Source: Actinomycetota bacterium
GTDB lineage: Bacteria; Actinomycetota; Thermoleophilia; Gaiellales; Gaiellaceae
DNA: 64,000 nt
Assembly: GCA_003132665.1 (NCBI GenBank)
Contig: PKYN01000016.1
Coordinates: forward strand, 83,930-147,929
Direction: 5' to 3'
Under the pieces are notes generated by a model, which made no database searches, had not been told where the DNA came from, and worked only from the letters and a program-made list of their open reading frames with translations. Below, one piece after another: positions 34,935 to 42,568 of this stretch; position 1 is the first letter of the stretch; the number at the start of each line of letters is the position of its first letter. A program made the translations under genes and the position numbers.

Positions 34935-36305
34935 CTACCCGACTGGTTTGTCCGGCTCGGTGTGGATGACCAGCCGCTTGATTCCGGCGCACTTGCGGTG
35001 CACTCGCAGTTCGATCTCGGAGGCTAGCTTGTGGGCCTCAGAAAGAGAGATCTCGGGATCGAGCGCCACGACCACGTAGACGACGAGACCCTCCTCGGTG
35101 CGCACGAAGCGAAGCGCCCTCGGAGGCGCACCCGTCGTCTTCCGCACTACCGCCCGAATCGCATCGCCATAGTCACGTGTCTGAACGCGCGGCGCGGCGC
35201 TCCCAGTCACCTCTTCGTCCAGCGGCTCAAGATGAGTCACCACAGAGCTGATCTCGGAACGTGCATCCATGATCGCCTGCTCGACCTGCGAGGCCAGCTC
35301 GTGCGCGCCGGCGAGCGTGAGATCGCCCGGAAGCTTGAGATGCAGCGAGGCCTCGTGCCGGCCCTCCAGCTCGGCGATGGTCAGATTGTGAATCTCGCGC
35401 ACCCCGCGCACGCTCATCGCCGCGGCGCGCACGGCCTCGATCAACCCGGTCTCGCTCTCGGGCTCGACGTGAACGACGACCTCGCCGCCGTGCAGCATCC
35501 CTTTCAGTGCCCGCTCGATCTGATCGGCGGCGGCGTGCCCTTCGGCGACCACGGCTTCGGGCGAGACGCCGATCACGACCTCGGCGTAGTAGTGCCCACC
35601 GGCCTCGCGCACGCGCAGCTGCTTCAGATCGACCGGAGGATCGAGGCCGTCGATCGCCTGCCTCACCGTCTCGGTGGCAGACCGCGGGCTGCGGTCGATG
35701 AGGATGTCGGCGTTCTTGAAAGCGAGCCTCGCCGCGGCGACGAGCACTATCGCGGCGATGAACAGAGCGGCGATCGAGTCGGCCTTGGGATAGCCGGCAC
35801 GGACGACGATGAGCCCGACGAGCACCCCGCCCGAGCCGAGGAAGTCGCCGATGAAGTTGAGGGCGTTCGACTGCAGGGCCGCACTCCGGTGCTTGACCGA
35901 GGCGCGATAGGAGACGACCGTCCGGCCGCCATCGACCACCATCACGATCAGGATCACGAGGATGGCCCACCAGGTCGCGTCGACCGCGGGCGGGCTGGAG
36001 CTGGCGAGTCGCTGAGTCGCGGTGTAGGCGATCCAGATGCTGGCTAGGAAGAGAAGCGACGACTCCGCGAGCGCCGCGAGGTGCTCGACCTTGGCGTGAC
36101 CCCAGGGATGCTCGACGTCGGCCGGCCTGGCGGCGAGACCCACCGCGAAGAGCGTCATCAGAGCGGTGACCAGGTCGAGGCCCGAATCGAGAGCGCCGGA
36201 GATGAAGGCCAGGCTGCCGGTGATCAGGCCGGTCGTCACCTTGAGCACGATCAAGCCCAGCGCGGCAACAACGGAGGTCAGAGCCGTTTTCTGCTGCGAG
36301 TTCAT
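34935..36305 (-). CDS. Cation diffusion facilitator with extended C-terminus
   Basis: 456-aa metal/proton antiporter. The six-helix core (1-210) shows SLAFISGALDSGLDLVTALM (metal-site D residues), HPWGHAKVEHLAALAES and ALQSNALNFIGDFLGS. Normal CDF proteins are about 300 aa; here roughly 245 residues of cytoplasmic domain follow and appear to hold three ferredoxin-like dimerisation units, each with a VxVHxEP or VxHLEP strand (VVVHVEPESE, VVTHLEPLDE, LVIHTEPDKP). Zn, Fe or Mn are all possible substrates. Confidence 0.92.
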   Translation of the reverse strand: MNSQQKTALTSVVAALGLIVLKVTTGLITGSLAFISGALDSGLDLVTALMTLFAVGLAARPADVEHPWGHAKVEHLAALAESSLLFLASIWIAYTATQRLASSSPPAVDATWWAILVILIVMVVDGGRTVVSYRASVKHRSAALQSNALNFIGDFLGSGGVLVGLIVVRAGYPKADSIAALFIAAIVLVAAARLAFKNADILIDRSPRSATETVRQAIDGLDPPVDLKQLRVREAGGHYYAEVVIGVSPEAVVAEGHAAADQIERALKGMLHGGEVVVHVEPESETGLIEAVRAAAMSVRGVREIHNLTIAELEGRHEASLHLKLPGDLTLAGAHELASQVEQAIMDARSEISSVVTHLEPLDEEVTGSAAPRVQTRDYGDAIRAVVRKTTGAPPRALRFVRTEEGLVVYVVVALDPEISLSEAHKLASEIELRVHRKCAGIKRLVIHTEPDKPVG

Positions 36306-36348
36306 GAGCGTAAGGCTAGTACTCCAACCGCCGCGCCGAGCCCGGCGG

Positions 36349-37269
36349 TTACTGACCGACGAGGGCCGAGAGCTGGAACCCGCCCATCTTCTCGAGCGAC
36401 TCGATGCGAGCGTCGAGCGAAGGGTGGGTGTCGAAGAGGCCGCTAAGGGCCGAGCGGGCGCCGCTCGTGTTGTTGAGCGGCGTCTCGATGTAGAGATGGG
36501 CGGTGGCGCGGTTGGCGTGGCGAAGCTCGGTCTTGTCCTCCTTCAGCTTCCAGAGCGCCAGCGCCAGGCCCTCCGGGTCGCCGGTGATCTCGGCCGAGGA
36601 CTCGTCGGCCAGGTACTCGCGCCGGCGCGAGAGCGACATCTGGATACCGAAGGCGGCGATCGGCGCCAGGATCAACATCACGATCCCGAGGATCATCAGG
36701 ATCGGATTGCCGCCGCCGCGGCGCCTGCCGCCGCCGAAGAAAGCAAGCCTCAGCGCGATGTCGGACACCAGCGCGACGACGCCGACGAGCACCGCGGTGA
36801 GGCTCATCAGCCGCACGTCGCGGTTGCGGACGTGCCCGATTTCGTGCGCCACGACCGCTTCGAGCTCGCGCTTGTCCATCATCCCGAGCAGCCCGCTGGT
36901 CGCGGCGATGTAGGCGCTCTTGGGCGAGCCGCCGGCGGCGAAGGCGTTGGGACTGGGATCGTCCACCACCCGCACCTGTGGCGCCTGCTCGAGACCTGCC
37001 CCGATCGACGCATTCTCGACCGCGCGAACCAGCTCGGGATACTCGTCCTTGGCCACCGGCCGCGCACCCGTCCAGGAGGCGATCATCTTGCCGTTGGCGA
37101 ACCAGGAGATAAGCGCATAGACGAAGGCGATCGTGGCGATGATGATCAGCCAGGCGCCGCCGTAGACCGCCTGCACCGCGGCGCCGATGCCGACGAAGAC
37201 GAGCCCGAAGGAGAGCAGCAGCATCGCCGAGCGGATGCGATTCGAGCGGACTTGTTCTTCGAGGGTCAT
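36349..37269 (-). CDS. htpX: HtpX-type membrane metalloprotease (M48)
   Basis: 306 aa. Two N-terminal helices (AMLLLSFGLVFVGIGAAVQA and AWLIIIATIAFVYALISWF), then NAFAAGGSPKSAYIAATSGL and the zinc motif HEIGH at residues 142-146 with the third ligand Glu in YLADESSAEITG. Involved in quality control of membrane proteins. The ATG at 37269 has GGAG about 8 bases upstream, and that sequence lies at the edge of repeat copy B. Confidence 0.93.
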   Translation of the reverse strand: MTLEEQVRSNRIRSAMLLLSFGLVFVGIGAAVQAVYGGAWLIIIATIAFVYALISWFANGKMIASWTGARPVAKDEYPELVRAVENASIGAGLEQAPQVRVVDDPSPNAFAAGGSPKSAYIAATSGLLGMMDKRELEAVVAHEIGHVRNRDVRLMSLTAVLVGVVALVSDIALRLAFFGGGRRRGGGNPILMILGIVMLILAPIAAFGIQMSLSRRREYLADESSAEITGDPEGLALALWKLKEDKTELRHANRATAHLYIETPLNNTSGARSALSGLFDTHPSLDARIESLEKMGGFQLSALVGQ

Positions 37270-37280
37270 GAACTCACTCC

Positions 37281-37422
37281 GGAATGAAGACCTGCCGACT
37301 GGGCGCGATCGGTGGATGCGATGCAAGGACGCAGTGCCTCGTTCGTAGCCGAAGCTACGGGCGAGGCCGAGGACGCAGCAGGGCGCCGCCGAGCGCGGTC
37401 AGGCGGTGGAGTGCTTCGTTTC
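37281..37422 (+). repeat. Structured dispersed repeat, copy B
   Basis: 142 bp matching 30507-30649. Here the central helix is GCCTCG-TT-CGTAGC-CGAA-GCTACG-GG-CGAGGC. Compared with copy A two pairs of the outer stem change on both sides (T-A to C-G and G-C to T-A), so pairing is kept. The CCGCC...GGCGG hairpin is unchanged. It fills nearly the whole spacer between lemA and htpX, ending 12 bp before the htpX ATG. Confidence 0.8.
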
Positions 37423-37435
37423 GGAGGGAGTTCCA

Positions 37436-38008
37436 TTATGGCGCAGGGCCGCTGGAGAAATCGACGTTAGGCAGCCCGGCCTCGGCAGGCGAGTCGAGCG
37501 CGAAGAACTCCCGCTCGTGGAAGCCGCCAAGCTTGGCCACGATCAGGTCGGGGAAGCTCTGCAGGCGGGTGTTGTATTGGTAGACGGTCTGGTTGTAGTA
37601 GCGCCGGGCGGCCGCGATCTTGTCCTCGGTGTCGGTCAGCTCGTCCTGCAGCTTCTGGAAGTTCTCGCTGGCGCGCAGCGCGGGGTAGGCCTCGCTGACG
37701 GCGAACAGGCGCCCGATTGCCGCCGTCGCCTGCTTGTTGGCCTCGCCGGCCTGGGCCGGGCCGCTCGCCTGCTGCATCGCCGTCCTCGCCGCGGTCACGT
37801 CCTCGAAGACCTGGCGCTCGTGCGCCGCGTAGCCCTTGACGGCCTCGACCAGGTTCGGAATCAGATCCGTGCGGCGCTTGAGTTGCACGTCGATGTTCGA
37901 CCAGCCCCGCTTTGCCTCGTTGCCGAGACGAATCAGGTGGTTGAAGATCAGGACGGTCCAGATCGCGATCAGAACGACAACGCCGGCGATGACGTAAACG
38001 AAGATCAC
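37436..38008 (-). CDS. lemA: LemA-family protein
   Basis: 190 aa. One N-terminal membrane helix (VIFVYVIAGVVVLIAIWTVL) then the long helical bundle with NEAKRGWSNIDVQLKRRTDL, IPNLVEAVKGYAAHE, AYPALRASENFQKLQDELTD, and TEDKIAAARRYYNQTVYQYN. The tail FPDLIVAKLGGFHEREFF is the conserved end. The GTG at 38008 is chosen: it follows TATAAT by 10 bp, so the mRNA would have almost no leader. It precedes htpX, a pairing seen in many bacteria. Confidence 0.92.
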   Translation of the reverse strand: MIFVYVIAGVVVLIAIWTVLIFNHLIRLGNEAKRGWSNIDVQLKRRTDLIPNLVEAVKGYAAHERQVFEDVTAARTAMQQASGPAQAGEANKQATAAIGRLFAVSEAYPALRASENFQKLQDELTDTEDKIAAARRYYNQTVYQYNTRLQSFPDLIVAKLGGFHEREFFALDSPAEAGLPNVDFSSGPAP

Positions 38009-38018
38009 GATGACGGCG

Positions 38019-38024
38019 ATTATA
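38019..38024 (-). promoter_or_regulatory. Consensus -10 box of lemA
   Basis: The minus strand reads TATAAT, a perfect -10, ending 10 bp before the GTG start of lemA. The AT-rich hexamer stands out in this GC-rich DNA. No good -35 is seen. Transcription would start about 3 bases before the GTG. Confidence 0.55.
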
Positions 38025-38212
38025 CGAGGCGGGTTGGGTGGGGGCTGATTTTTCGCGCCATTTTGAAGAGGCGGGTTCCCCGCCTCCCATCCCCAACTCG
38101 AGCCTAACCGCGAAAAGCGCACCGCGCCGTATCGAATTCGAAACGAAACCTGGCGCCGGGGAGAGCGAGCCCGGAGTCGGAATCCGCCTGCTTCTTCGCT
38201 AGGGTTTCAGGC

Positions 38213-38491
38213 ATGGCTGAGCCGACTCGCGATGACGTGGACGCGCTGATCGGTCCCGCCACGCCGCACTTCGCCTATCAGCTGCGCGCGCGCCTGCGCG
38301 AGCTCGTCGCCGAATTGCCCGCGGAGCATCCGGCGCGCGTCTACGCGGAGGAGCAGATCGAGCTGCTCGACCGGCTCGGCTACGCCTCATCCAAGGCCGA
38401 GCAGGGCGGGCAAGAGTCGCGATCAAAACCCGGCTGGGCCGAGATCCCGAGCTCGGCCACCGCTTCCGAGCCGCTGCCGAGAAAGCAATGA
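38213..38491 (+). CDS. Small helical protein coupled to fabL
   Basis: 92 aa. Residues 1-60 look alpha-helical (DDVDALIGPATPHFAYQLRA, then LRELVAELPAEHPARVYAEE), and the remainder is polar and disordered (SSKAEQGGQE, PSSATASEPLPRKQ). The stop overlaps the fabL ATG (ATGA). Not recognised; possible partner or regulator of the reductase by context only. Confidence 0.6.
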   Translation: MAEPTRDDVDALIGPATPHFAYQLRARLRELVAELPAEHPARVYAEEQIELLDRLGYASSKAEQGGQESRSKPGWAEIPSSATASEPLPRKQ

Positions 38492-39255
38492 GCGGCACCG
38501 GTCGCGGCGGCAGCCCGGCTCCGCCGAAGGCGGGCACGGTGTTCGTAACAGGTGGCTCGCGCGGCATCGGCAAGGCGATCGCGCTCAGGCTGGCGCGCGA
38601 GGGCGCCGCGCGAGTGGCGATCGGCTACCTGCGCAGCGACCGCGCCGCCGAGGAGACCGCCGAGGAGCTGCGGAAGCTCGGCGTCGAGCCGCTGCTCGTC
38701 CGCGGCAACATCAGCTCCAAGCACGTGCTCGAGCAGGTCACGGCGCTTGGCCCACTCACGGCGCTGGTGCACAACGCGGCCAGTGGCGTGGCCCGCCCGG
38801 CACTCGAGACCGATACTCGCCACTGGGACTGGACGCTCAACGCCAATGCCCGAGCCTTTCTTCAGCTCGCTGTCGCGGCGGCGCCGCAGATGGAAAGCGG
38901 CGCCTCGATCGTCGCCATCTCCAGCCTCGGCTCGACGCGCGTGCTCGAGAACTACACCCTGGTCGGCACGTCCAAGGCCGCGCTGGAAGCGCTCGTTCGC
39001 TACCTCGCCGTCGAGCTGGCGCCGCGCGGAATCCGTGTCAACGCGGTCTCGGGCGGCCTGGTCGAGACCGGCGCGCTCGAGCATTTCCCCAACCGCGACG
39101 AGATGCTCAAAGCGGGCCGCGAGCGCACGCCGGCCGGGCGGATGGTCACGCCCGAGGACATCGCCGGCGTAGTGGCCTTCCTTCTTTCGCCCGCAGCGGA
39201 GATGATTCGAGGACAGACGATCATCGTCGACGGCGGATTCTCGCTTCCGGCGTAA
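38488..39255 (+). CDS. fabL: Enoyl-[ACP] reductase III, FabL type
   Basis: 255-aa SDR-family enoyl-ACP reductase. TGGSRGIGKAIALRLAREGA binds NADPH, Tyr156 and Lys163 (NYTLVGTSK) form the Y-x6-K active site, and VELAPRGIRVNAVSGGLVET, HFPNRDEML and MIRGQTIIVDGG closely follow Bacillus subtilis FabL. It is distinct from the FabI at 3189-3962. Coupled to the 92-aa protein upstream; a methyltransferase begins 11 bp downstream. Confidence 0.85.
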   Translation: MSGTGRGGSPAPPKAGTVFVTGGSRGIGKAIALRLAREGAARVAIGYLRSDRAAEETAEELRKLGVEPLLVRGNISSKHVLEQVTALGPLTALVHNAASGVARPALETDTRHWDWTLNANARAFLQLAVAAAPQMESGASIVAISSLGSTRVLENYTLVGTSKAALEALVRYLAVELAPRGIRVNAVSGGLVETGALEHFPNRDEMLKAGRERTPAGRMVTPEDIAGVVAFLLSPAAEMIRGQTIIVDGGFSLPA

Positions 39256-39266
39256 TAGGAGCCCCG

Positions 39267-39917
39267 GTGGAGCCAACCGAAGAGAACATCAGGGTCTGGG
39301 ACGAGATCCACCAGCGCCGCGAGCGCGAGTACGAGAGCCTGCCGACGCGGGTCGCCGAGCGATTGCCGAACCTGAGGGAGCGTTCCGTCTGCCACCTGGG
39401 CTGCGGCACCGGCGGGCAGACGTTGCAGTTCGTCGAGCTCGGCGCGTTCCTGACCGGAGTCGATCCATCGGCCAACGCGCTCGTGCGCGCTCGCGAAAGC
39501 GGGCCGAGCGTGGCCTGGGTTCACTCGCCGCTCGATGAGTTGCCGCTGGAGCTCAAGCGCGGTCGCTTCGACCTCGTCTACGCCGGCGCGGGCTCGCTTG
39601 CGCGCGTCACCAATATCAACGAGTTCGCGCACGGCATCGCCGGTGCGCTCAGGCCCGGCGGCGGCTTCATCCTCTTCGACATCCATCCCGCCAGGCGCTG
39701 CCTCGACGCCATCCTGCACTGGCGCGAGGACTACTTCGCGCCGGTCACCTCCGAGGGGCTCGGGCTCTGGCGTATCGGGCAACTGATCATGGCGCTCACC
39801 GCCGCGAACCTGCATCTGCGCGCCTTCGACGAGTTCCCCGGTGAGCGCGCCTTCACCCGTTTCGAGCAACGCGTGCCCGCCGAGCTTCTCGTCCTCGCAG
39901 AAAGGAGGCTCCCGTGA
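39267..39917 (+). CDS. Class I SAM-dependent methyltransferase
   Basis: 216 aa from GTG. Motif I is CHLGCGTGGQTLQFVELGAF (about residues 43-62), then GVDPSANALVRAR, LVYAGAGSLARV and GGGFILFDIHP. The C-terminal part is short. Substrate unknown. The stop region overlaps the next GTG by 4 nt, so it is co-translated with the FMN reductase. Confidence 0.83.
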   Translation: MEPTEENIRVWDEIHQRREREYESLPTRVAERLPNLRERSVCHLGCGTGGQTLQFVELGAFLTGVDPSANALVRARESGPSVAWVHSPLDELPLELKRGRFDLVYAGAGSLARVTNINEFAHGIAGALRPGGGFILFDIHPARRCLDAILHWREDYFAPVTSEGLGLWRIGQLIMALTAANLHLRAFDEFPGERAFTRFEQRVPAELLVLAERRLP

Positions 39918-40468
39918 GCGGCCTGCGTATCCTCGCGATCCCCGGCAGCCTGAGAAGAGCTTCGTTCAATCGCGGCCTGCTCGTGGCGGCGCAGGAGACG
40001 CTGAGCGGGCGGGCCGAGGTCGAGCTCTTCTCGCTTGCCGATATCCCGCTTTACAACGACGACGTGCGCCTGGAGGGCTACCCCGAGCCGGTGGCCCAGC
40101 TGCGAGGCGCTATCGAGCGGGCCGACGCGCTCCTGGTCGGCGCGACCGAGTACAACTTCGGCCCTTCCGGCGTGCTCAAGAACGCGATCGACTGGGCCTC
40201 GCGCCCGCCCGGCCCGCCGCTCGCCGGCAAGCCGTACGGACTGGTCGGCGCCTCGACCGGCGGCTTCGGAACCGTACGCGCCCAACTCGTATTGCGTCAG
40301 ATCCTCTACATGCACGCGCTCGGCTACCCCGCTTCGCTGCACATCTCGGGCGCGGCGAAGCTCTTCGACGAAGAAGGACGGCTGACCGACGAGGAGACGC
40401 GACGGAGCCTGAGCGACTTCCTCGACGGCTTCCTCGCATTTCTGGCGCGGGTCGGCGCCGGTAAGTAA
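39914..40468 (+). CDS. NADPH-dependent FMN reductase
   Basis: 184 aa. AIPGSLRRASFNRGLL (residues 8-23) is the FMN-phosphate loop, then ATEYNFGPSGVLKNAIDWAS (the conserved E-Y-N) and VGASTGGFGTVRAQ. This matches the NAD(P)H-dependent FMN/quinone reductase family (ChrR/YieF/SsuE-like). Role likely in redox or quinone stress defence. Confidence 0.9.
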   Translation: MSGLRILAIPGSLRRASFNRGLLVAAQETLSGRAEVELFSLADIPLYNDDVRLEGYPEPVAQLRGAIERADALLVGATEYNFGPSGVLKNAIDWASRPPGPPLAGKPYGLVGASTGGFGTVRAQLVLRQILYMHALGYPASLHISGAAKLFDEEGRLTDEETRRSLSDFLDGFLAFLARVGAGK

Positions 40469-40492
40469 CGGCGGCAGCCAAAGAGGAAGGGA

Positions 40493-40663
40493 GTGAGAAC
40501 GATCAACAAGGAGTGGCACGAGGCCAACAAGATGGCGAAGAACGCCAGTTTCGAGCAGCGCGTCGAGTGGCACAGGGCGCACTTGATGCACTGCGCCTGC
40601 CGCAGCGCTCCGCCGGATATCGCAAAGAGGATCGAGGCCGGCGACAAGAACGTCGCGCCCTAG
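40493..40663 (+). CDS. 56-aa Cys/His-rich protein
   Basis: Too small for most ORF callers, but strongly supported: a GTG with AGGAAGGGA upstream, and a compact sequence starting RTINKEWHEANKMAKNASFE and continuing QRVEWHRAHLMHCACRSAPP. The WH..H....HCAC pattern suggests a metal-binding or redox site. I recall similar small conserved hypothetical proteins but cannot name a family. It follows the FMN reductase by 24 bp and converges on the aminotransferase with a 4-nt overlap. Confidence 0.72.
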   Translation: MRTINKEWHEANKMAKNASFEQRVEWHRAHLMHCACRSAPPDIAKRIEAGDKNVAP

Positions 40664-41676
40664 CACCCCTCGAGCAGCTCGAGCGCCTGCTCGATCTCCT
40701 CGTCGGAGATGACGAGCGGCGGCGTGGCCGAGATCAGCTCGTTTTCCAGCCCGGCCGGAACGACGATGACGCCGCGCTCGAGCGCCCTCACGGCATCGCC
40801 CGGGCGGGCGCGCATCAGGCCTGCGCCCTGCCAGCCCGCGGCGGCGAAGATCTCGCCCTTGCGCAAGACCTGTGAGAGCAGCTTGGGCACCTCGTCGAGC
40901 ACGACCAACGCGGCGGCGCAGGCAAGCGGCGTGCCCGAGTGCGTGTGCGTGTAGACGTCCTCGGGGCCCAGATCCCAGGCTCGCTCCAGCCCCGGCCGGA
41001 AGAGCGCCGCCGAGAGCGGCAGCCCGCCGCCGAGCGCCTTGCCCAGGCAAACGACGTCGGCCAACTGGCCCGAGACGAGCATCTCCCCCGCCCGGCCGAG
41101 CCCGCAGTAAATCTCGTCCGCGATCAGGAGCGCGCCGGCCTCGTTGCAGCGCTCGCGCAACTGCTCGAGGAAACCGGCGGGCGGCACGCGCGCGCCGGCG
41201 CGGCCCTGAATCGGCTCGACGATCACGCAGCCCGCGTCCTCCGGCAGCGGCCCGGGGTCATCTCCGAAGGGATAGCGGTACACGGGCCCGGGCAGCCAGG
41301 CGGCGAAAGGCGTCCGAAATCGCTCCAGCCCACTCGCCGCCAGCGCCAGAAGACCGGTCCCGTGATAGGCGCCGTCGAAGCTCACGATGCCGGGCTTGCC
41401 CGTTGCGAGCAGCGCCGTACGAAGAGCGATCTCCACCGCATCCTCGCCGCTCAAGCCGAGTTTGGCCGGACGCGGCAACACCTGCCGCAAGCGCACCGTC
41501 GCCTCGGCTTCGGCCAGGTCGCCGAGCGCATGCACCACCCGCTGCTCGCCGATCGCCGCCATCACGCGCGGGTTGCGATGCCCGAGCGCCGCGACGCCAA
41601 AGCCGCCCGAGAGATCGAGGTACTCGCGCCCCTCCCCGTCGATGACGCGGCAACCCCTGGCGCTCGCCCAGATCAT
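40660..41676 (-). CDS. Class III (PLP) aminotransferase
   Basis: 338 aa from an ATG sharing ATGA with the proline dehydrogenase stop (41673-41676); a longer frame from 41721 adds 15 residues. GREYLDLSGGFGVAALGH, VSFDGAYHGTGLLA, LIADEIYCGLGRAGEML and the PLP lysine in CLGKALGGGLPLSAAL are class III features (ornithine, GABA, glutamate-1-semialdehyde groups). It is shorter than typical (400-430 aa). The coupling to proline dehydrogenase suggests it acts on glutamate semialdehyde or a related compound; this is inference. Confidence 0.82.
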   Translation of the reverse strand: MIWASARGCRVIDGEGREYLDLSGGFGVAALGHRNPRVMAAIGEQRVVHALGDLAEAEATVRLRQVLPRPAKLGLSGEDAVEIALRTALLATGKPGIVSFDGAYHGTGLLALAASGLERFRTPFAAWLPGPVYRYPFGDDPGPLPEDAGCVIVEPIQGRAGARVPPAGFLEQLRERCNEAGALLIADEIYCGLGRAGEMLVSGQLADVVCLGKALGGGLPLSAALFRPGLERAWDLGPEDVYTHTHSGTPLACAAALVVLDEVPKLLSQVLRKGEIFAAAGWQGAGLMRARPGDAVRALERGVIVVPAGLENELISATPPLVISDEEIEQALELLEGC

Positions 41677-42530
41677 CGCTTGCCGATCCTCGCCGTACGG
41701 CGCGAGACGTACGGATACCAATCCTCGCCGTAAGGAACGTAGACGCGCAGCGGCTCGCCGGCTTCGAGCAGTTCGATCTCGAGCGCGGGATCGACGCCGA
41801 GCAGCGTCTGGAATTCGTAGTTGGCCCGCGCGCGTCCGGCCAGCGAAAGCAGCCGCCGGCTCTCCGCGATCAAATCCCGATCGTGGGTCGAGATACCGAC
41901 CAGCGAGGCCGAGTCCGCCGATCTGGAGACCGCGCGCAGGAATCGCTCGTGGACTTTCGCCGCCGGCACAACCTCCTGCGCGGCCTCCTCATAGCTGCCC
42001 TTGCAGATCGAGACGCGCGGACTCAGCTCGGCCAGGTCGCGAATGTCGTCGAGCGTCCGGCAAAGACGAGCTTGCAGCGCCAGTCCGACGTTGTCCAGCC
42101 CGCGCTCGCGTAGGCGCCGGTAGAGGCGAAGGGTCGCGCCGGTCGCGTTCGAGTGCTCCATGTCGATCAGGACGGCACTTCCCTTCTCGTCCGCGGCGGC
42201 AACGAGCGCCAGCAGAAGCTCGAAGCAAAGCTCCTCGTCCACGGCCAGGCCCAGCGCAGAGAGCTTCACGCTCAAAGCCGCATCGAGCCCGCGCGCCTCG
42301 ATCTCCTCGAGCGCGCGCCGCTCCTCGCCGGCAATCGTCCGCGCCGCCTTCTCACTTGCCACATCTTCTCCGAGCAAACCAAGGGTCACCCGCTTGCCCT
42401 CGCTGTTCAGTTCGGCGCTGAGCTCACAGGCGCTTTCGAGCCCTTCGCCTCCGATCAGGCGCCGGGCCGACCGGCGCGAGAGCATGCGCCTGGAGCGGGG
42501 GCTGAGATGAACGATCGCGCGATCAAGCAC
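41673..42530 (-). CDS. Proline dehydrogenase
   Basis: 285-aa FAD enzyme oxidising proline to pyrroline-5-carboxylate. ALSVKLSALGL, LIDMEHSNATGATLRLYRRL (substrate/FAD region), VSICKGSYEE (usually VKGAY), GISTHDRDLI, NYEFQTLLGV and YVPYGEDWYPYVSRR close the barrel as in monofunctional bacterial ProDH. No P5C dehydrogenase (the normal partner) is in the window; a class III aminotransferase is coupled instead. Confidence 0.9.
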   Translation of the reverse strand: MLDRAIVHLSPRSRRMLSRRSARRLIGGEGLESACELSAELNSEGKRVTLGLLGEDVASEKAARTIAGEERRALEEIEARGLDAALSVKLSALGLAVDEELCFELLLALVAAADEKGSAVLIDMEHSNATGATLRLYRRLRERGLDNVGLALQARLCRTLDDIRDLAELSPRVSICKGSYEEAAQEVVPAAKVHERFLRAVSRSADSASLVGISTHDRDLIAESRRLLSLAGRARANYEFQTLLGVDPALEIELLEAGEPLRVYVPYGEDWYPYVSRRTARIGKR

Positions 42531-42568
42531 CGCGCTGTCGATTCTACGAGTGTTGAGACGTCGCGCGC

